Below are positions 25,100 to 33,819 of a stretch of 64,000 nt of DNA, piece after piece. A program made the position numbers and the translations under genes. Location: NCBI RefSeq assembly GCF_027622945.1, contig NZ_JAPZVQ010000002.1, positions 141,850-205,849 of the forward strand. The letters are read 5' to 3'. Each line of letters begins with the position of its first letter. Position 1 is the first letter of the stretch. The DNA comes from Glycomyces lechevalierae. GTDB taxonomy: Bacteria > Actinomycetota > Actinomycetes > Mycobacteriales > Micromonosporaceae. Below the pieces are notes generated by a model. That model ran no database searches. It was given only the letters and a program-made list of their open reading frames with translations, and had not been told where the DNA came from.

Positions 25100-27703
25100 T
25101 CAGGCCTTGGTGACCGTGAGCTTTTCGCCCTGGTCGCTGACGCCGACCTCGACCGTGTCGCCGTCGATGATCTTGCCCTCCAGGAGTTCTCGGGAGAGCG
25201 GGTCGCCGATCGACGATTGGATGAGGCGGCGGAGCGGGCGGGCGCCGTAGACCGGGTCGAAGCCCCGGTCGGCAAGCCAGGACTTGGCGTCGTCGCTGAC
25301 GGCGAGGCGCAGTCGGCGAGTCTCCATGCGGTGCTCCAGGAATCGGAGCTGGACTTCCACGATGGCCTTGAGGTGGTCGTGCTCCAGCGCGTGGAAGATG
25401 ACGATGTCGTCGAGGCGGTTGAGGAACTCCGGCTTGAAGTGGGAGCGGATCGCGGCCATGACCTGGTCGCGCTTCGCGGTGTCCTCCAGCAGCGGGTCGA
25501 CCAGGGCCGAGGAGCCGAGGTTCGAGGTCATGATGAGGATGACGTTGCGGAAGTCGACCGTCCTGCCCTGGCCGTCCGTCAGGCGGCCGTCGTCCAGGAC
25601 CTGCAAGAGGGTGTCGAAGACGCGCGGGTGGGCCTTCTCGACCTCGTCGAGGAGCACGACCGAGTACGGGCGGCGGCGCACCGGCTCGGTGAGCTGGCCG
25701 CCTTCTTCGTAGCCGACGTAGCCGGGCGGGGCGCCGATGAGGCGGGCCACCGAGTGCTGCTCGGTGTACTCGCCCATGTCGATGCGGATCATGGCCCGGT
25801 CGTCGTCGAACATGAACTCGGCCAAGGCCTTCGCGAGCTCGGTCTTGCCGACGCCGGTGGGCCCGGCGAAGATGAACGAGCCGGTGGGCCGGTTCGGGTC
25901 GGAGAGGCCCGCGCGGGCGCGGCGCAGGGCGTCGGAGACGACCGTGACCGCTTCGAGCTGGCCGACGACGCGTTCGCCCAGGACCTCTTCGGCGTGGAGG
26001 AGCTTGTGGCTCTCGCTCTCCTGGAGGCGGCCGGCGGGGATGCCCGTCCAGGACGAGACGACGTCCGCGATCTCGTCGGCGTCGATCTCCTCCTTGAGCA
26101 TCGGCTGCTTCGCCGGGTCGGTGTCGGCGCTGGCGAGTTCGGCCTCGGCCTGGGAGAGCTGCTGCTCGAGCTCGGGGATGCGGCCGTAGCGCAGCTGCGC
26201 GGCCTTCTCGAGGTCGTATTCGCGTTCGGCGCGTTCGGCCTGCGTCTTGAGGTCGTCGAGTTCCTCCTTCAGCTCGGAGACCTTGCCGATGCGGTGCTTC
26301 TCGGACTCCCACTGGCGGGAGAGGGCGGCGAGCTTCTCGCGTTCGTCGGCGAGTTCGCGCTGCAGGGACGCGAGGCGCTCGGCGGAGGCCGGGTCGTCCT
26401 TCTCGTTCTGGAGGGCGGTCTCCTCGATCTCGAGGCGGCGCACGGCGCGCTCGATCGTGTCGATCTCCTCGGGGCGCGAGTCGATCTCGATGCGCAGGCG
26501 GCTCGCGGCCTCGTCGACCAGGTCGATGGCCTTGTCGGGGAGCCTGCGGTCGGGCAGGTACCGGGCCGAGAGCTGCGCGGCGGCGACCAGCGCGGAGTCC
26601 GTGATGCGCACGCCGTGGTGGACCTCGTACCGCTCCTTGAGGCCGCGGAGGATCGCGACGGTGTCCTCGATGGTGGGTTCGCCGACGTACACCTGCTGGA
26701 AGCGGCGTTCGAGCGCGGCGTCCTTCTCGATGTGCTCGCGGTACTCGTTGAGGGTCGTCGCGCCGATCATGTGGAGCTCACCGCGCGCGAGGGCGGGCTT
26801 GAGCATGTTCCCGGCGTCGAGCGAGCCCTCGGACTTGCCGGCGCCGACCATGGTGTGGAGCTCGTCGATGAACGGGATGATCTCGCCGTCAGAGGATTTG
26901 ATCTCCTCCAGGACGGACTTGAACCGCTCCTCGAACTGGCCGCGGTACTGCGCGCCGGCGATCATGCTGGCGAGGTCGAGGAGCATGACGCGGCGGTTGC
27001 GCAGCGACTCGGGCACGTCCCCGGCGACGATGCGCTGGGCGAGGCCCTCGACGATCGCGGTCTTGCCGACGCCGGGCTCGCCGATGAGGACCGGGTTGTT
27101 CTTGGTGCGGCGGGACAGGACCTGGATGACGCGGCGGATCTCGGTGTCGCGGCCGATCACGGGGTCCACTTTGCCGGAGCGGGCGGTCTCGGTGAGGTCG
27201 ACGGCGTACTTCTCGAGGGCCTTGTAGCCCTGCTCGGGGTCGGCGGTGGAGATCTTGCGGTCGCCGCCGCGCAGGGTCGGGAAGGCGCTGATGAGCTTCT
27301 TGTCCGTGGCGCCCTGGGCGGTGAGGAACGTGCCGACCTCGCCGCCGGCCTGCACCAGGCCGGTGATGAGGTGTTCGGTGGAGACGTACTCGTCGCCGTA
27401 GTCGGTGGCGATCTTGTCGGCGGCGTTGATGGCGCGCAGGGACTCGCGGGCCATGGACGGCTCCGAGACGGACGGCCCGGAGGCCGACGGGAGCTCGTCG
27501 ATGCGCCGCTCGGTCTCGGCCGAGACGGTGCCGGGGGTGACGCCGACGAGCTGGAGCAGCCCGGGCGCGGTGGAGCCGTCGACGGTGAGGAGGGCGTCCA
27601 GGAGGTGCCAGGGTTCGACGGCCGGGTTCCCGCCGGCGGCGGCGGTGCGCGCGGCCTGGGAGATCACTTCTCGGCTCTTGGTGGTCAAACGGTTGACGTC
27701 CAC
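25100..27703 (-). CDS. clpB: ClpB disaggregase (Hsp100)
   Basis: An 867-residue protein with complete ClpB architecture: N-terminal Clp_N repeats, first AAA+ domain with Walker A GEPGVGKT near 204, a coiled-coil middle domain (about 400-530) rich in Glu/Arg, second AAA+ domain with GPTGVGKT near 607, and a C-terminal D2-small domain. With DnaK it pulls apart aggregated proteins in the cytoplasm. The middle domain distinguishes it from ClpC/ClpA. GTG start preceded by GGAGCAGGGGAA. An HspR-type operator lies about 115 bases upstream. Confidence 0.96.
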   Translation of the reverse strand: MDVNRLTTKSREVISQAARTAAAGGNPAVEPWHLLDALLTVDGSTAPGLLQLVGVTPGTVSAETERRIDELPSASGPSVSEPSMARESLRAINAADKIATDYGDEYVSTEHLITGLVQAGGEVGTFLTAQGATDKKLISAFPTLRGGDRKISTADPEQGYKALEKYAVDLTETARSGKVDPVIGRDTEIRRVIQVLSRRTKNNPVLIGEPGVGKTAIVEGLAQRIVAGDVPESLRNRRVMLLDLASMIAGAQYRGQFEERFKSVLEEIKSSDGEIIPFIDELHTMVGAGKSEGSLDAGNMLKPALARGELHMIGATTLNEYREHIEKDAALERRFQQVYVGEPTIEDTVAILRGLKERYEVHHGVRITDSALVAAAQLSARYLPDRRLPDKAIDLVDEAASRLRIEIDSRPEEIDTIERAVRRLEIEETALQNEKDDPASAERLASLQRELADEREKLAALSRQWESEKHRIGKVSELKEELDDLKTQAERAEREYDLEKAAQLRYGRIPELEQQLSQAEAELASADTDPAKQPMLKEEIDADEIADVVSSWTGIPAGRLQESESHKLLHAEEVLGERVVGQLEAVTVVSDALRRARAGLSDPNRPTGSFIFAGPTGVGKTELAKALAEFMFDDDRAMIRIDMGEYTEQHSVARLIGAPPGYVGYEEGGQLTEPVRRRPYSVVLLDEVEKAHPRVFDTLLQVLDDGRLTDGQGRTVDFRNVILIMTSNLGSSALVDPLLEDTAKRDQVMAAIRSHFKPEFLNRLDDIVIFHALEHDHLKAIVEVQLRFLEHRMETRRLRLAVSDDAKSWLADRGFDPVYGARPLRRLIQSSIGDPLSRELLEGKIIDGDTVEVGVSDQGEKLTVTKA

Positions 27704-27817
27704 GGTTCCCCTGCTCCTCTGTGCTGTCCTCGAATGCTGTCGCGGCTGTCATCGATGCTGTCGCGAAGGCATCTGTCTCCAGGAGGGCGCGTTGCGGGCG
27801 GCTGCCGACGCGACCCG

Positions 27818-27842
27818 AAGTTGAGTGTATCCGACTCAACTT
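27818..27842 (-). promoter_or_regulatory. HAIR-type HspR operator before clpB
   Basis: A perfect inverted repeat AAGTTGAGT-N7-ACTCAACTT. Its core TTGAGT-N7-ACTCAA is identical to the core of the HspR-associated inverted repeat (CTTGAGT-N7-ACTCAAG) found before dnaK and clpB in actinobacteria. On the minus strand TACACT (27824-27829) inside it could be the -10. Confidence 0.75.
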
Positions 27843-27945
27843 CCGGAGACGGCTCGATCCGTTTCGCCCGTAGCGTAAAGCCTCGGGCCGCCCGGCCCGG
27901 GGTTTATGGGTCGGCGCGGTGGGCGCGAAACCACGGGACGCGGCA

Positions 27946-27973
27946 GGGCCCCGAGCCGGTCGGCTCGGGGCCC
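27946..27973 (-). terminator. Terminator of the BRCT-like gene
   Basis: A perfect 12-bp stem GGGCCCCGAGCC/GGCTCGGGGCCC with a four-base loop, 16 bases after the stop of the BRCT-like gene and upstream of the clpB control region. It insulates clpB from the upstream operon. Confidence 0.7.
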
Positions 27974-27989
27974 TTTCGTTGCGGCGCCG

Positions 27990-28718
27990 CTACTTCTTGG
28001 CGGTGCTGAGGCCGAAGATCGACTTGATCTTGTCGAGGAAGGACGGCTTGGCCTTCGCGTCGGTCTCGATGGCGGGGGCGTCCGCCTGGGACGGGACCGT
28101 CTTCTCGGGGTCGGCCGGGACCTCCTCCGGCTCGTCGATCGCCTCGGCGACGGGCTCCACCGTGCCGGCCTCGACAGTGCTGGCCTCGACCGCGACGTCG
28201 TCCTTCTTGGACTCGGTCTCGGGCTCGACCTCGGTCTCGGCGACCGGCTCGGGCTCCGCGGCGGCCTCGGGTTCGGGGTCGGCGACGGGCTCGGGCTCTT
28301 CGACCGGTTCGGGCGCGGGCTCGGGCTCGGCCTCTACTGCGGCGGCCTCGGGCTCGGGTTCCGGCGCCGCTTCCGGCTCCGGTTCGGGCTCGGTGTCGAC
28401 CACGGCCACAGGGGTCTCGGCCGGGGCCTCTTCGAGTTCGGCCTCGATGACCTCGTCGGCCTCGTCCTCGGCGCCGGCCACGAGCAGGGCGCGGAACTCC
28501 GCGACCGTCAGGACCGGGACACCGGCCTCCTCGGCCTTCTTCAACCGCGCTTCGGTGGGCTTCACGGTGTCGTCGGCGACCAGGTGGGTGACGGTCTTGG
28601 TGAACTGCTTGGCGAGCGCGACATCGGCGTCGGACTCGGCGATCGCGCGGGCGGTTTCGGCGTCGGGGCCGGTGCCCAAGACGATGATCCGGACCTTATC
28701 TCCCGTCTTCGTCGGCAC
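27990..28718 (-). CDS. BRCT-like domain protein with acidic Glu/Pro-rich linker
   Basis: A 242-residue protein. Residues 1-85 look like a BRCT domain (VTHLVADDTVKPTEARLKKAEEAGVPVLTVAEFRALL). Then comes about 120 residues of Glu/Pro/Ala repeats and a basic amphipathic end (KPSFLDKIKSIFGL) that could touch membrane or nucleic acid. BRCT domains bind phosphopeptides or DNA ends. GTG start with AAGGGAGGT upstream. It lies 115 bases downstream of the giant ATPase gene in the same direction, so it may belong to that stress module. Confidence 0.6.
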   Translation of the reverse strand: MPTKTGDKVRIIVLGTGPDAETARAIAESDADVALAKQFTKTVTHLVADDTVKPTEARLKKAEEAGVPVLTVAEFRALLVAGAEDEADEVIEAELEEAPAETPVAVVDTEPEPEPEAAPEPEPEAAAVEAEPEPAPEPVEEPEPVADPEPEAAAEPEPVAETEVEPETESKKDDVAVEASTVEAGTVEPVAEAIDEPEEVPADPEKTVPSQADAPAIETDAKAKPSFLDKIKSIFGLSTAKK

Positions 28719-28833
28719 GGGGGACCTCCCTTATTCGGTGGTTGTCGGCTGCAGGGGCACTACGGGCTACGCGCCAGGCTATTGCTCAAGAGCGTACCGG
28801 GTGCCCAGGTCGCACCGGGCCAGCGGAGAGGAC

Positions 28834-31800
28834 TTATTCCCCTTGATCGGCATTCCTTTGTTGCAGGGCGGTTTCGATGCCCCTCACGCGATCGGAGAGC
28901 AAGGTGATGGCCCCGACGGCTCTCGACATTGGATCATCGCTCGATCCCCCGAGCGTCTGCTCCCGCCGGTACGCCTCCTTGACCGCCTCCCAGCGGGCGG
29001 CGCGCTCGGGCGTGAGCCGCCCGCGCAGCTCCGCGAGCTTGAGGAGGTTCGCCTCGGCGCCGGACGCGAGGGTCTGCGCCTCGCCCGCGTAGTGGTCGTC
29101 GATGACCGCTTCGAGCTCGTCGTCGTTCATCACCGGAACCACCCGTTCGGCGAGCCGGTTCATGTTCCGGTACGAGCCCTGGAGGAGGAACGGCGGCTCG
29201 GTGCGCGCGCTGTCGTCCATCGCCGCGGAGGCGATGTACGCGAGGTTGTTGCCCAGCACCGTCTTCTGGATCCGCACGAGCTTGCGCAGCACGGAGAGGA
29301 CCTGGTCGAGCTCGCCCGCGCTGTACGGGTGGCGCAGCGCTTCGGGCGCGGCCGTCGGGTCGCCGCTCGCGAGGCGGATGAGGACGGCGGTGTCGGCCCG
29401 CTCGCGCCCGGCGAGGGGCGCGGTGACCTTGTTCGAGGTGAGCGCGTTCTCGATGTAGGACCGGGCGAACACCTGGTCGCGCCCGGAGAGGACGTCGCCG
29501 AGGTTCCACACGTCCGCGCGGTTGGCGAGCATGTCCGGGATGCGGAACTTCTGGCCGGCCTCGGTGTACGGGTTGCCGGCCATGCACACCGCGAACCGCT
29601 TGCCGCGCAGGTCGTACGTGCGGGTGCGGCCGTTCCAGACGCCCTCCATCTTCCGCTGCGCGTCGCACAGCGAGATGAACTTCTGCAGCAGCTCGGGATT
29701 GGTGTGCTGGATGTCGTCGAGGTAGAGCAGCACGTTGTTGCCGCATTCGAGCGCGAAGTTGATCTTCTCGACCTCGGCGCGGGCGGTCGCGTTCGGCGCG
29801 TCATCGGGGTCGACGGAGACCGTCTCGTGCCCGAGCGCGGGCCCGTTGACCTTGACGAGCAGCATCCCGAGCCGGTCGGCGACGTACTCCATGAGGGTCG
29901 TCTTGCCGTAGCCGGGCGGGGAGATGAGCATGAGCATGCCGGACTGGTCGGTGCGGCGGCCCTCGCCTGAACCGGCGCCGATCTGCTTGGCGAGGTTCGA
30001 GCCGATGAGCGGCAGGTACACGTCGTCGATGAGCTGGTTGCGCACGAACCCGGCCATCGTCTTCGGCTTGAACTCCTCGACCCGCAAGGTGCGCTTGTGG
30101 GTCTCGATGATCTCGCCGCGGCGGCGCTGGTAGGCGCGGTAGCCGGGGAGCACGGTGCGGCGGAAGCGGCCGGTGCGGGCCAGGAACTCGTCCAGGCGCA
30201 GCGCGAGCACGCGGCCCTCGATGCGCGGGTGGGTGCCGAGCAGGCCCGTGACCCGGCTGGAGAGGTCGGCGGTGACGTCGTACGTGTCGACTTCGGCGAG
30301 GATCACGGCGAGCGCTTCGGGCAGGTCCGCCTCATCGAAACCCTCGGGTTCTGCCTGGCGCAGGAACGATTCGAGCCAGACGGCGGCGAGCTCCCATTTG
30401 GAGGTCATGTCGTCTTCGAGGGCACGCAGGTCGGACTCGAAGTCGGCCTTGGCGCCCGGCCCGATCTGGCGCTCGAACGCGGCCAGCAGCGAACGGGCCC
30501 TCTGGGAGACGGCGAACCCGCCGGAGGGGTCGGCCAGCTCCTCGGCCAGGTACTCCCCCGCGAGGTCGGCGTCGACCTCGAGCGGCAGGAGCGTCGAGTT
30601 GAGGTAGTGGTTGACGGCCTCGCCGAGGTCGGCGGCGAGGTCGGCGAGGGCGTCGGCGCGGCCGAAGACGGCACGGGCGCGCGCGAGCGACCGGGCCTGG
30701 GTGCGGATCGCGATCCGCTCCTCCTTCGGGATGCCGTGCCCCCAGTAGAGCTGGGCGGCGGCGCGCTCGGCCGAGCGGTAGCGCAGCAGGCCCGAGGCGG
30801 CGTAGAGGCGCAGGGCCTCGGCGAGGATCGCGGCGGCGTCCGCGTCGTGCACGCCGCGCTCGTACCCCTCGTCGTAGCGTTCGGCCGCGGCGGCGGCGGT
30901 GAACGCGGGGAGGTCTTCAGCGAGGAGCTTCGCGGGCCCGTGCTCGGCGAGGAGCGCGGCCGCCAGGTGCTCGGCGCGGTAGACGCCCTCGTTCTCCGAG
31001 GGCAGGAACTGGTGCCAGTACGGCTTCGTGTCCGCGAAGCCGGGGTCGGTGACGACGTGGCGGTAGTCGGTGCCGGTGAGCGAGAACGCGAGCGCGTCCC
31101 CGGCGGGCACCAGGGTGAGGTCGAGCGGCTGCGTGTTGACCGGGATGCGGTGCTCGCCGAACTTGACGGCGTCGCCGTCGAAGAGGTCGAGCCGGTCGCT
31201 GAGCGCCCGCCCGGCCTCGGCGCGGGCGGCGGCGATGCGACCCTCGATCTCCTCGGCGCGCACGGTGTCGTCGAGGCCGCGCAGCTCGCCGATGACCTTG
31301 CGCAGGCGCTCGACCATCGGGTCCGTGGCGAAGTACGTGTTCACTTCGTCCAGTGAGGACAGTGTGGCGGTGCGGCGGGCCACGGCCTCCAGGATGCGGT
31401 CGGCCGACTGCGCCAGCTGCTCGGCGCGGCGGGCGGCCTCGTCGAGCAGGTGCTGCTTGCGCGAGGAGAACGCCTCGTAGACGTCGGTCCTCTTGTCCCC
31501 CAACTGGGTCAGGAACTCGTCGAAGTCCGCGAAGCGGGTCTCGAGGTTCTCGACGGTGAGCAGGAGGCGGCCCAGCTGCTCGTCGCACGCGGCGGGCGTG
31601 TCGGCGGCCGCGATCGCGGCGGTGACGGACTGCCCGAGGAGCGCGAACTCGGCCGCGAACTCCGCTTTGCCTTCGCCCACGGCGAGTTCGCGGCGGCGCG
31701 CGGCCAAGGTGGCGCGGGCGCGGTTGACCGCGGCGAGCACTTCCGAGACGCGCCCGAGGATCGCCGTGCGCACGACGGCGTCGCCGATCTCGAGGGTCGC

Positions 31801-33744
31801 GACCACTTCGGTGAGCGTCTCGAGGCCCCGCTGGCGCTGGTCGAGATCGCCCAGGAGCGGGTCGGACTCGGCGACCGAGGCGATGGCCTCGGCCTTGCGT
31901 TCGAGGTCGGCGACCTGCTCGAAGTACGCGGCGAACGCGTCCTCGCGCTCGAGGAACGCCACGGCGCGGCGGCCGGTGCCGTCGAGCGTCTCGGTGACCT
32001 CGGCGGCGAGCGCCTCGATCCCGGCGAGGTCGATGTAGCGGGTCTCGCGAAGCGTGACGAGGTGGCCGCCGGCGCCGCGCAGCTCGGCGAGGAGCGCGAC
32101 CCATTCCTCGGCGGACTTGGGCGCCTCGCCGCGGGCGCGGCGCAGGAGCTTGACGGTGCCGGTCTGCGCCTCCTCCAAGGCCTTCTGGGCTTCGGCGGTG
32201 AGTTCGGCGACCGTGGCGTACTCGTCGAGCACGGCCTCGGCGGTGTCGCGCACTTTCGCCAGGCTCTCGTCGAGGCTGTGGAGGCCTTCGTCGCCGAGCC
32301 ACGGGTAGTCGTCGAGGCAGCGGGTGGCGGCGGCGATGAGCGCTTCGAAGACCGCTTGCGCCGGCTGCATCTCGCGGACCATGCGGGCCACCGAGAGGGC
32401 GTCCGAGACGGCGCGCACGGCCTCGGCGTTGCCGATGCGGTGCACGGGGGTGTCCCCGGTTTCCGTTGCGGCGGCGTAGGCCTCGGACACGAAGGGGGTG
32501 GACCAGATCTGCATCGGGTGGACGCGGGTGGCCTCTTCGCCGGTGAAGCGGAAGGCCGCGAGGGTGCCGTCGTCGAAGACCGCGTAGCCGTGGACGCTCA
32601 TCGGCGCGGCCACTTCCTTGCGGATGACGTTGTACGGCAACAGGAGCGAGCGGCCCTCGGCCTCGTGGTAGAAGACGAACAGGACGTCTTCGCCGTTGGG
32701 GGAACGGATCACGCGCTTGAAGCGGAGGTCCGTCACATCGTGGTCGAAGGTCTTGAGCTTGCCCTCGTTGAGGTAGTAGCCGCCGGGGAAGATGAGGCCG
32801 TGGTCCTCGGGGAGGCGGCGGCAGGCCTGGCCGATCGCGTCCGCGCGAACGATGGTGCCGGTGCGGGAGTTGAAGATCAGGTACCGGGTGACGGTCTCCT
32901 TGTAGGGGAGGATCCGCAGGAGGATGAGGGGCCCGATGCGGGCGTAAGCGATCTCGGCGTCCGCGAGCGACTGGAGGGGCTCGGCGACGGGCTCGGTGTA
33001 GACGCCTTCGCCGGTCTCGGTGTTGTCCTCGATCTTGACGGTGAGGTCGCCGTTGATGCACTCGACGAAGATCTCGTCTTCGATGGAGACGTGCGGGTGG
33101 CGGCCGGTCACGTGGTGCTCGCGGCCGGTGGGGGTCCACTCGAAGTCGTACGGCTCGGGCCAGACGGCGTCCGCGTCGCCGCGGGCGTCCATATAGGCCG
33201 GTTCCTTGCCGGCGGCGAGCTGCCAGCGCAGGACGCGCTGGTCGGTCAGCTGCTCGCCGATCTTGAAGACGGCGAGGAGGCGGCCGTCGACCTCGCGCAC
33301 CTGCAGGAGTTCGGTGGACCGGTAGTACCGGTACATCTCGGTGAAGTCGGCGGTGAACTTGGGCTGGTCGAGCAGGTGCCCGGGTTCGGCGACCTCGGTG
33401 AAGGCGAACTCGTTGCCGTCTCTTCTGAAGTCGTGCAGGGTGAAGACGTCGCCCACGTTCGTCTGCGACTTGAGTCCCATGTGGACGTTGTAGCCGAACA
33501 GGAGGCGGTCGCCGACGCGGGCGATGTCGCGGGGCACGCAGTTGTTGGCGGTGCGGATGCGGGTGGTGCCCAGGAGGGTGAGCCCGGTGGAGCCGAAGGC
33601 GTCGGTGCGCGCGGTGTTGAGCGCTTCGGCGCGGCCGGCGAGCTCGTCGGCGAAGTCGGCGAGGCGGGTCGAGAGGACCTCGTAGGTGCCGGCGTCGAGG
33701 GACGAGGCGGGCGCGGCCTCGGTGGCGGGCTTCTCTTCGGCCAT
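28834..33744 (-). CDS. Giant AAA+ ATPase annotated in relatives as 'DNA repair ATPase'
   Basis: A 1636-residue protein. The first 450 residues are beta-rich (LLFGYNVHMGLKSQTNVGDVFTLHDF), followed by long helical/coiled-coil stretches to about 1200. A C-terminal AAA+ module has Walker A SPPGYGKTT near 1276 and Walker B VLLYLDDIQH near 1338, and a conserved CMAGNPYTEAG sensor region. The family name is historical; a repair role is not shown. MoxR-like modules remodel protein complexes. It follows the flotillin and YqiJ-like genes, a grouping suggesting membrane-stress work. ATG with AGGGGAA upstream. Confidence 0.75.
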   Translation of the reverse strand: MAEEKPATEAAPASSLDAGTYEVLSTRLADFADELAGRAEALNTARTDAFGSTGLTLLGTTRIRTANNCVPRDIARVGDRLLFGYNVHMGLKSQTNVGDVFTLHDFRRDGNEFAFTEVAEPGHLLDQPKFTADFTEMYRYYRSTELLQVREVDGRLLAVFKIGEQLTDQRVLRWQLAAGKEPAYMDARGDADAVWPEPYDFEWTPTGREHHVTGRHPHVSIEDEIFVECINGDLTVKIEDNTETGEGVYTEPVAEPLQSLADAEIAYARIGPLILLRILPYKETVTRYLIFNSRTGTIVRADAIGQACRRLPEDHGLIFPGGYYLNEGKLKTFDHDVTDLRFKRVIRSPNGEDVLFVFYHEAEGRSLLLPYNVIRKEVAAPMSVHGYAVFDDGTLAAFRFTGEEATRVHPMQIWSTPFVSEAYAAATETGDTPVHRIGNAEAVRAVSDALSVARMVREMQPAQAVFEALIAAATRCLDDYPWLGDEGLHSLDESLAKVRDTAEAVLDEYATVAELTAEAQKALEEAQTGTVKLLRRARGEAPKSAEEWVALLAELRGAGGHLVTLRETRYIDLAGIEALAAEVTETLDGTGRRAVAFLEREDAFAAYFEQVADLERKAEAIASVAESDPLLGDLDQRQRGLETLTEVVATLEIGDAVVRTAILGRVSEVLAAVNRARATLAARRRELAVGEGKAEFAAEFALLGQSVTAAIAAADTPAACDEQLGRLLLTVENLETRFADFDEFLTQLGDKRTDVYEAFSSRKQHLLDEAARRAEQLAQSADRILEAVARRTATLSSLDEVNTYFATDPMVERLRKVIGELRGLDDTVRAEEIEGRIAAARAEAGRALSDRLDLFDGDAVKFGEHRIPVNTQPLDLTLVPAGDALAFSLTGTDYRHVVTDPGFADTKPYWHQFLPSENEGVYRAEHLAAALLAEHGPAKLLAEDLPAFTAAAAAERYDEGYERGVHDADAAAILAEALRLYAASGLLRYRSAERAAAQLYWGHGIPKEERIAIRTQARSLARARAVFGRADALADLAADLGEAVNHYLNSTLLPLEVDADLAGEYLAEELADPSGGFAVSQRARSLLAAFERQIGPGAKADFESDLRALEDDMTSKWELAAVWLESFLRQAEPEGFDEADLPEALAVILAEVDTYDVTADLSSRVTGLLGTHPRIEGRVLALRLDEFLARTGRFRRTVLPGYRAYQRRRGEIIETHKRTLRVEEFKPKTMAGFVRNQLIDDVYLPLIGSNLAKQIGAGSGEGRRTDQSGMLMLISPPGYGKTTLMEYVADRLGMLLVKVNGPALGHETVSVDPDDAPNATARAEVEKINFALECGNNVLLYLDDIQHTNPELLQKFISLCDAQRKMEGVWNGRTRTYDLRGKRFAVCMAGNPYTEAGQKFRIPDMLANRADVWNLGDVLSGRDQVFARSYIENALTSNKVTAPLAGRERADTAVLIRLASGDPTAAPEALRHPYSAGELDQVLSVLRKLVRIQKTVLGNNLAYIASAAMDDSARTEPPFLLQGSYRNMNRLAERVVPVMNDDELEAVIDDHYAGEAQTLASGAEANLLKLAELRGRLTPERAARWEAVKEAYRREQTLGGSSDDPMSRAVGAITLLSDRVRGIETALQQRNADQGE

Positions 33745-33777
33745 GGGTTCCCCTGGGAGCGTTGGGAGTCGGACGGA

Positions 33778-33809
33778 GGGACCGCGGCCCGGTCGAGGGC
33801 CGCGGTCCC
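33778..33809 (-). terminator. Intercistronic hairpin between flotillin and giant ATPase genes
   Basis: A perfect 13-bp stem GGGACCGCGGCCC/GGGCCGCGGTCCC with a six-base loop, 10 bases after the flotillin stop and 33 before the ATPase start. No T-run. It may attenuate expression of the ATPase or protect the upstream mRNA end. Confidence 0.6.
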
Positions 33810-33819
33810 GGCGGTGGCT

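Noticed and set aside
24412-25275. Minus-strand frame reading through the repeats into clpB
   Set aside because: Overlaps the clpB 3' end and is a repeat artefact without ribosome site.
25217-28009. 930-codon plus-strand frame opposite clpB
   Set aside because: clpB is unmistakable on the minus strand; the shadow has no motif or ribosome site.
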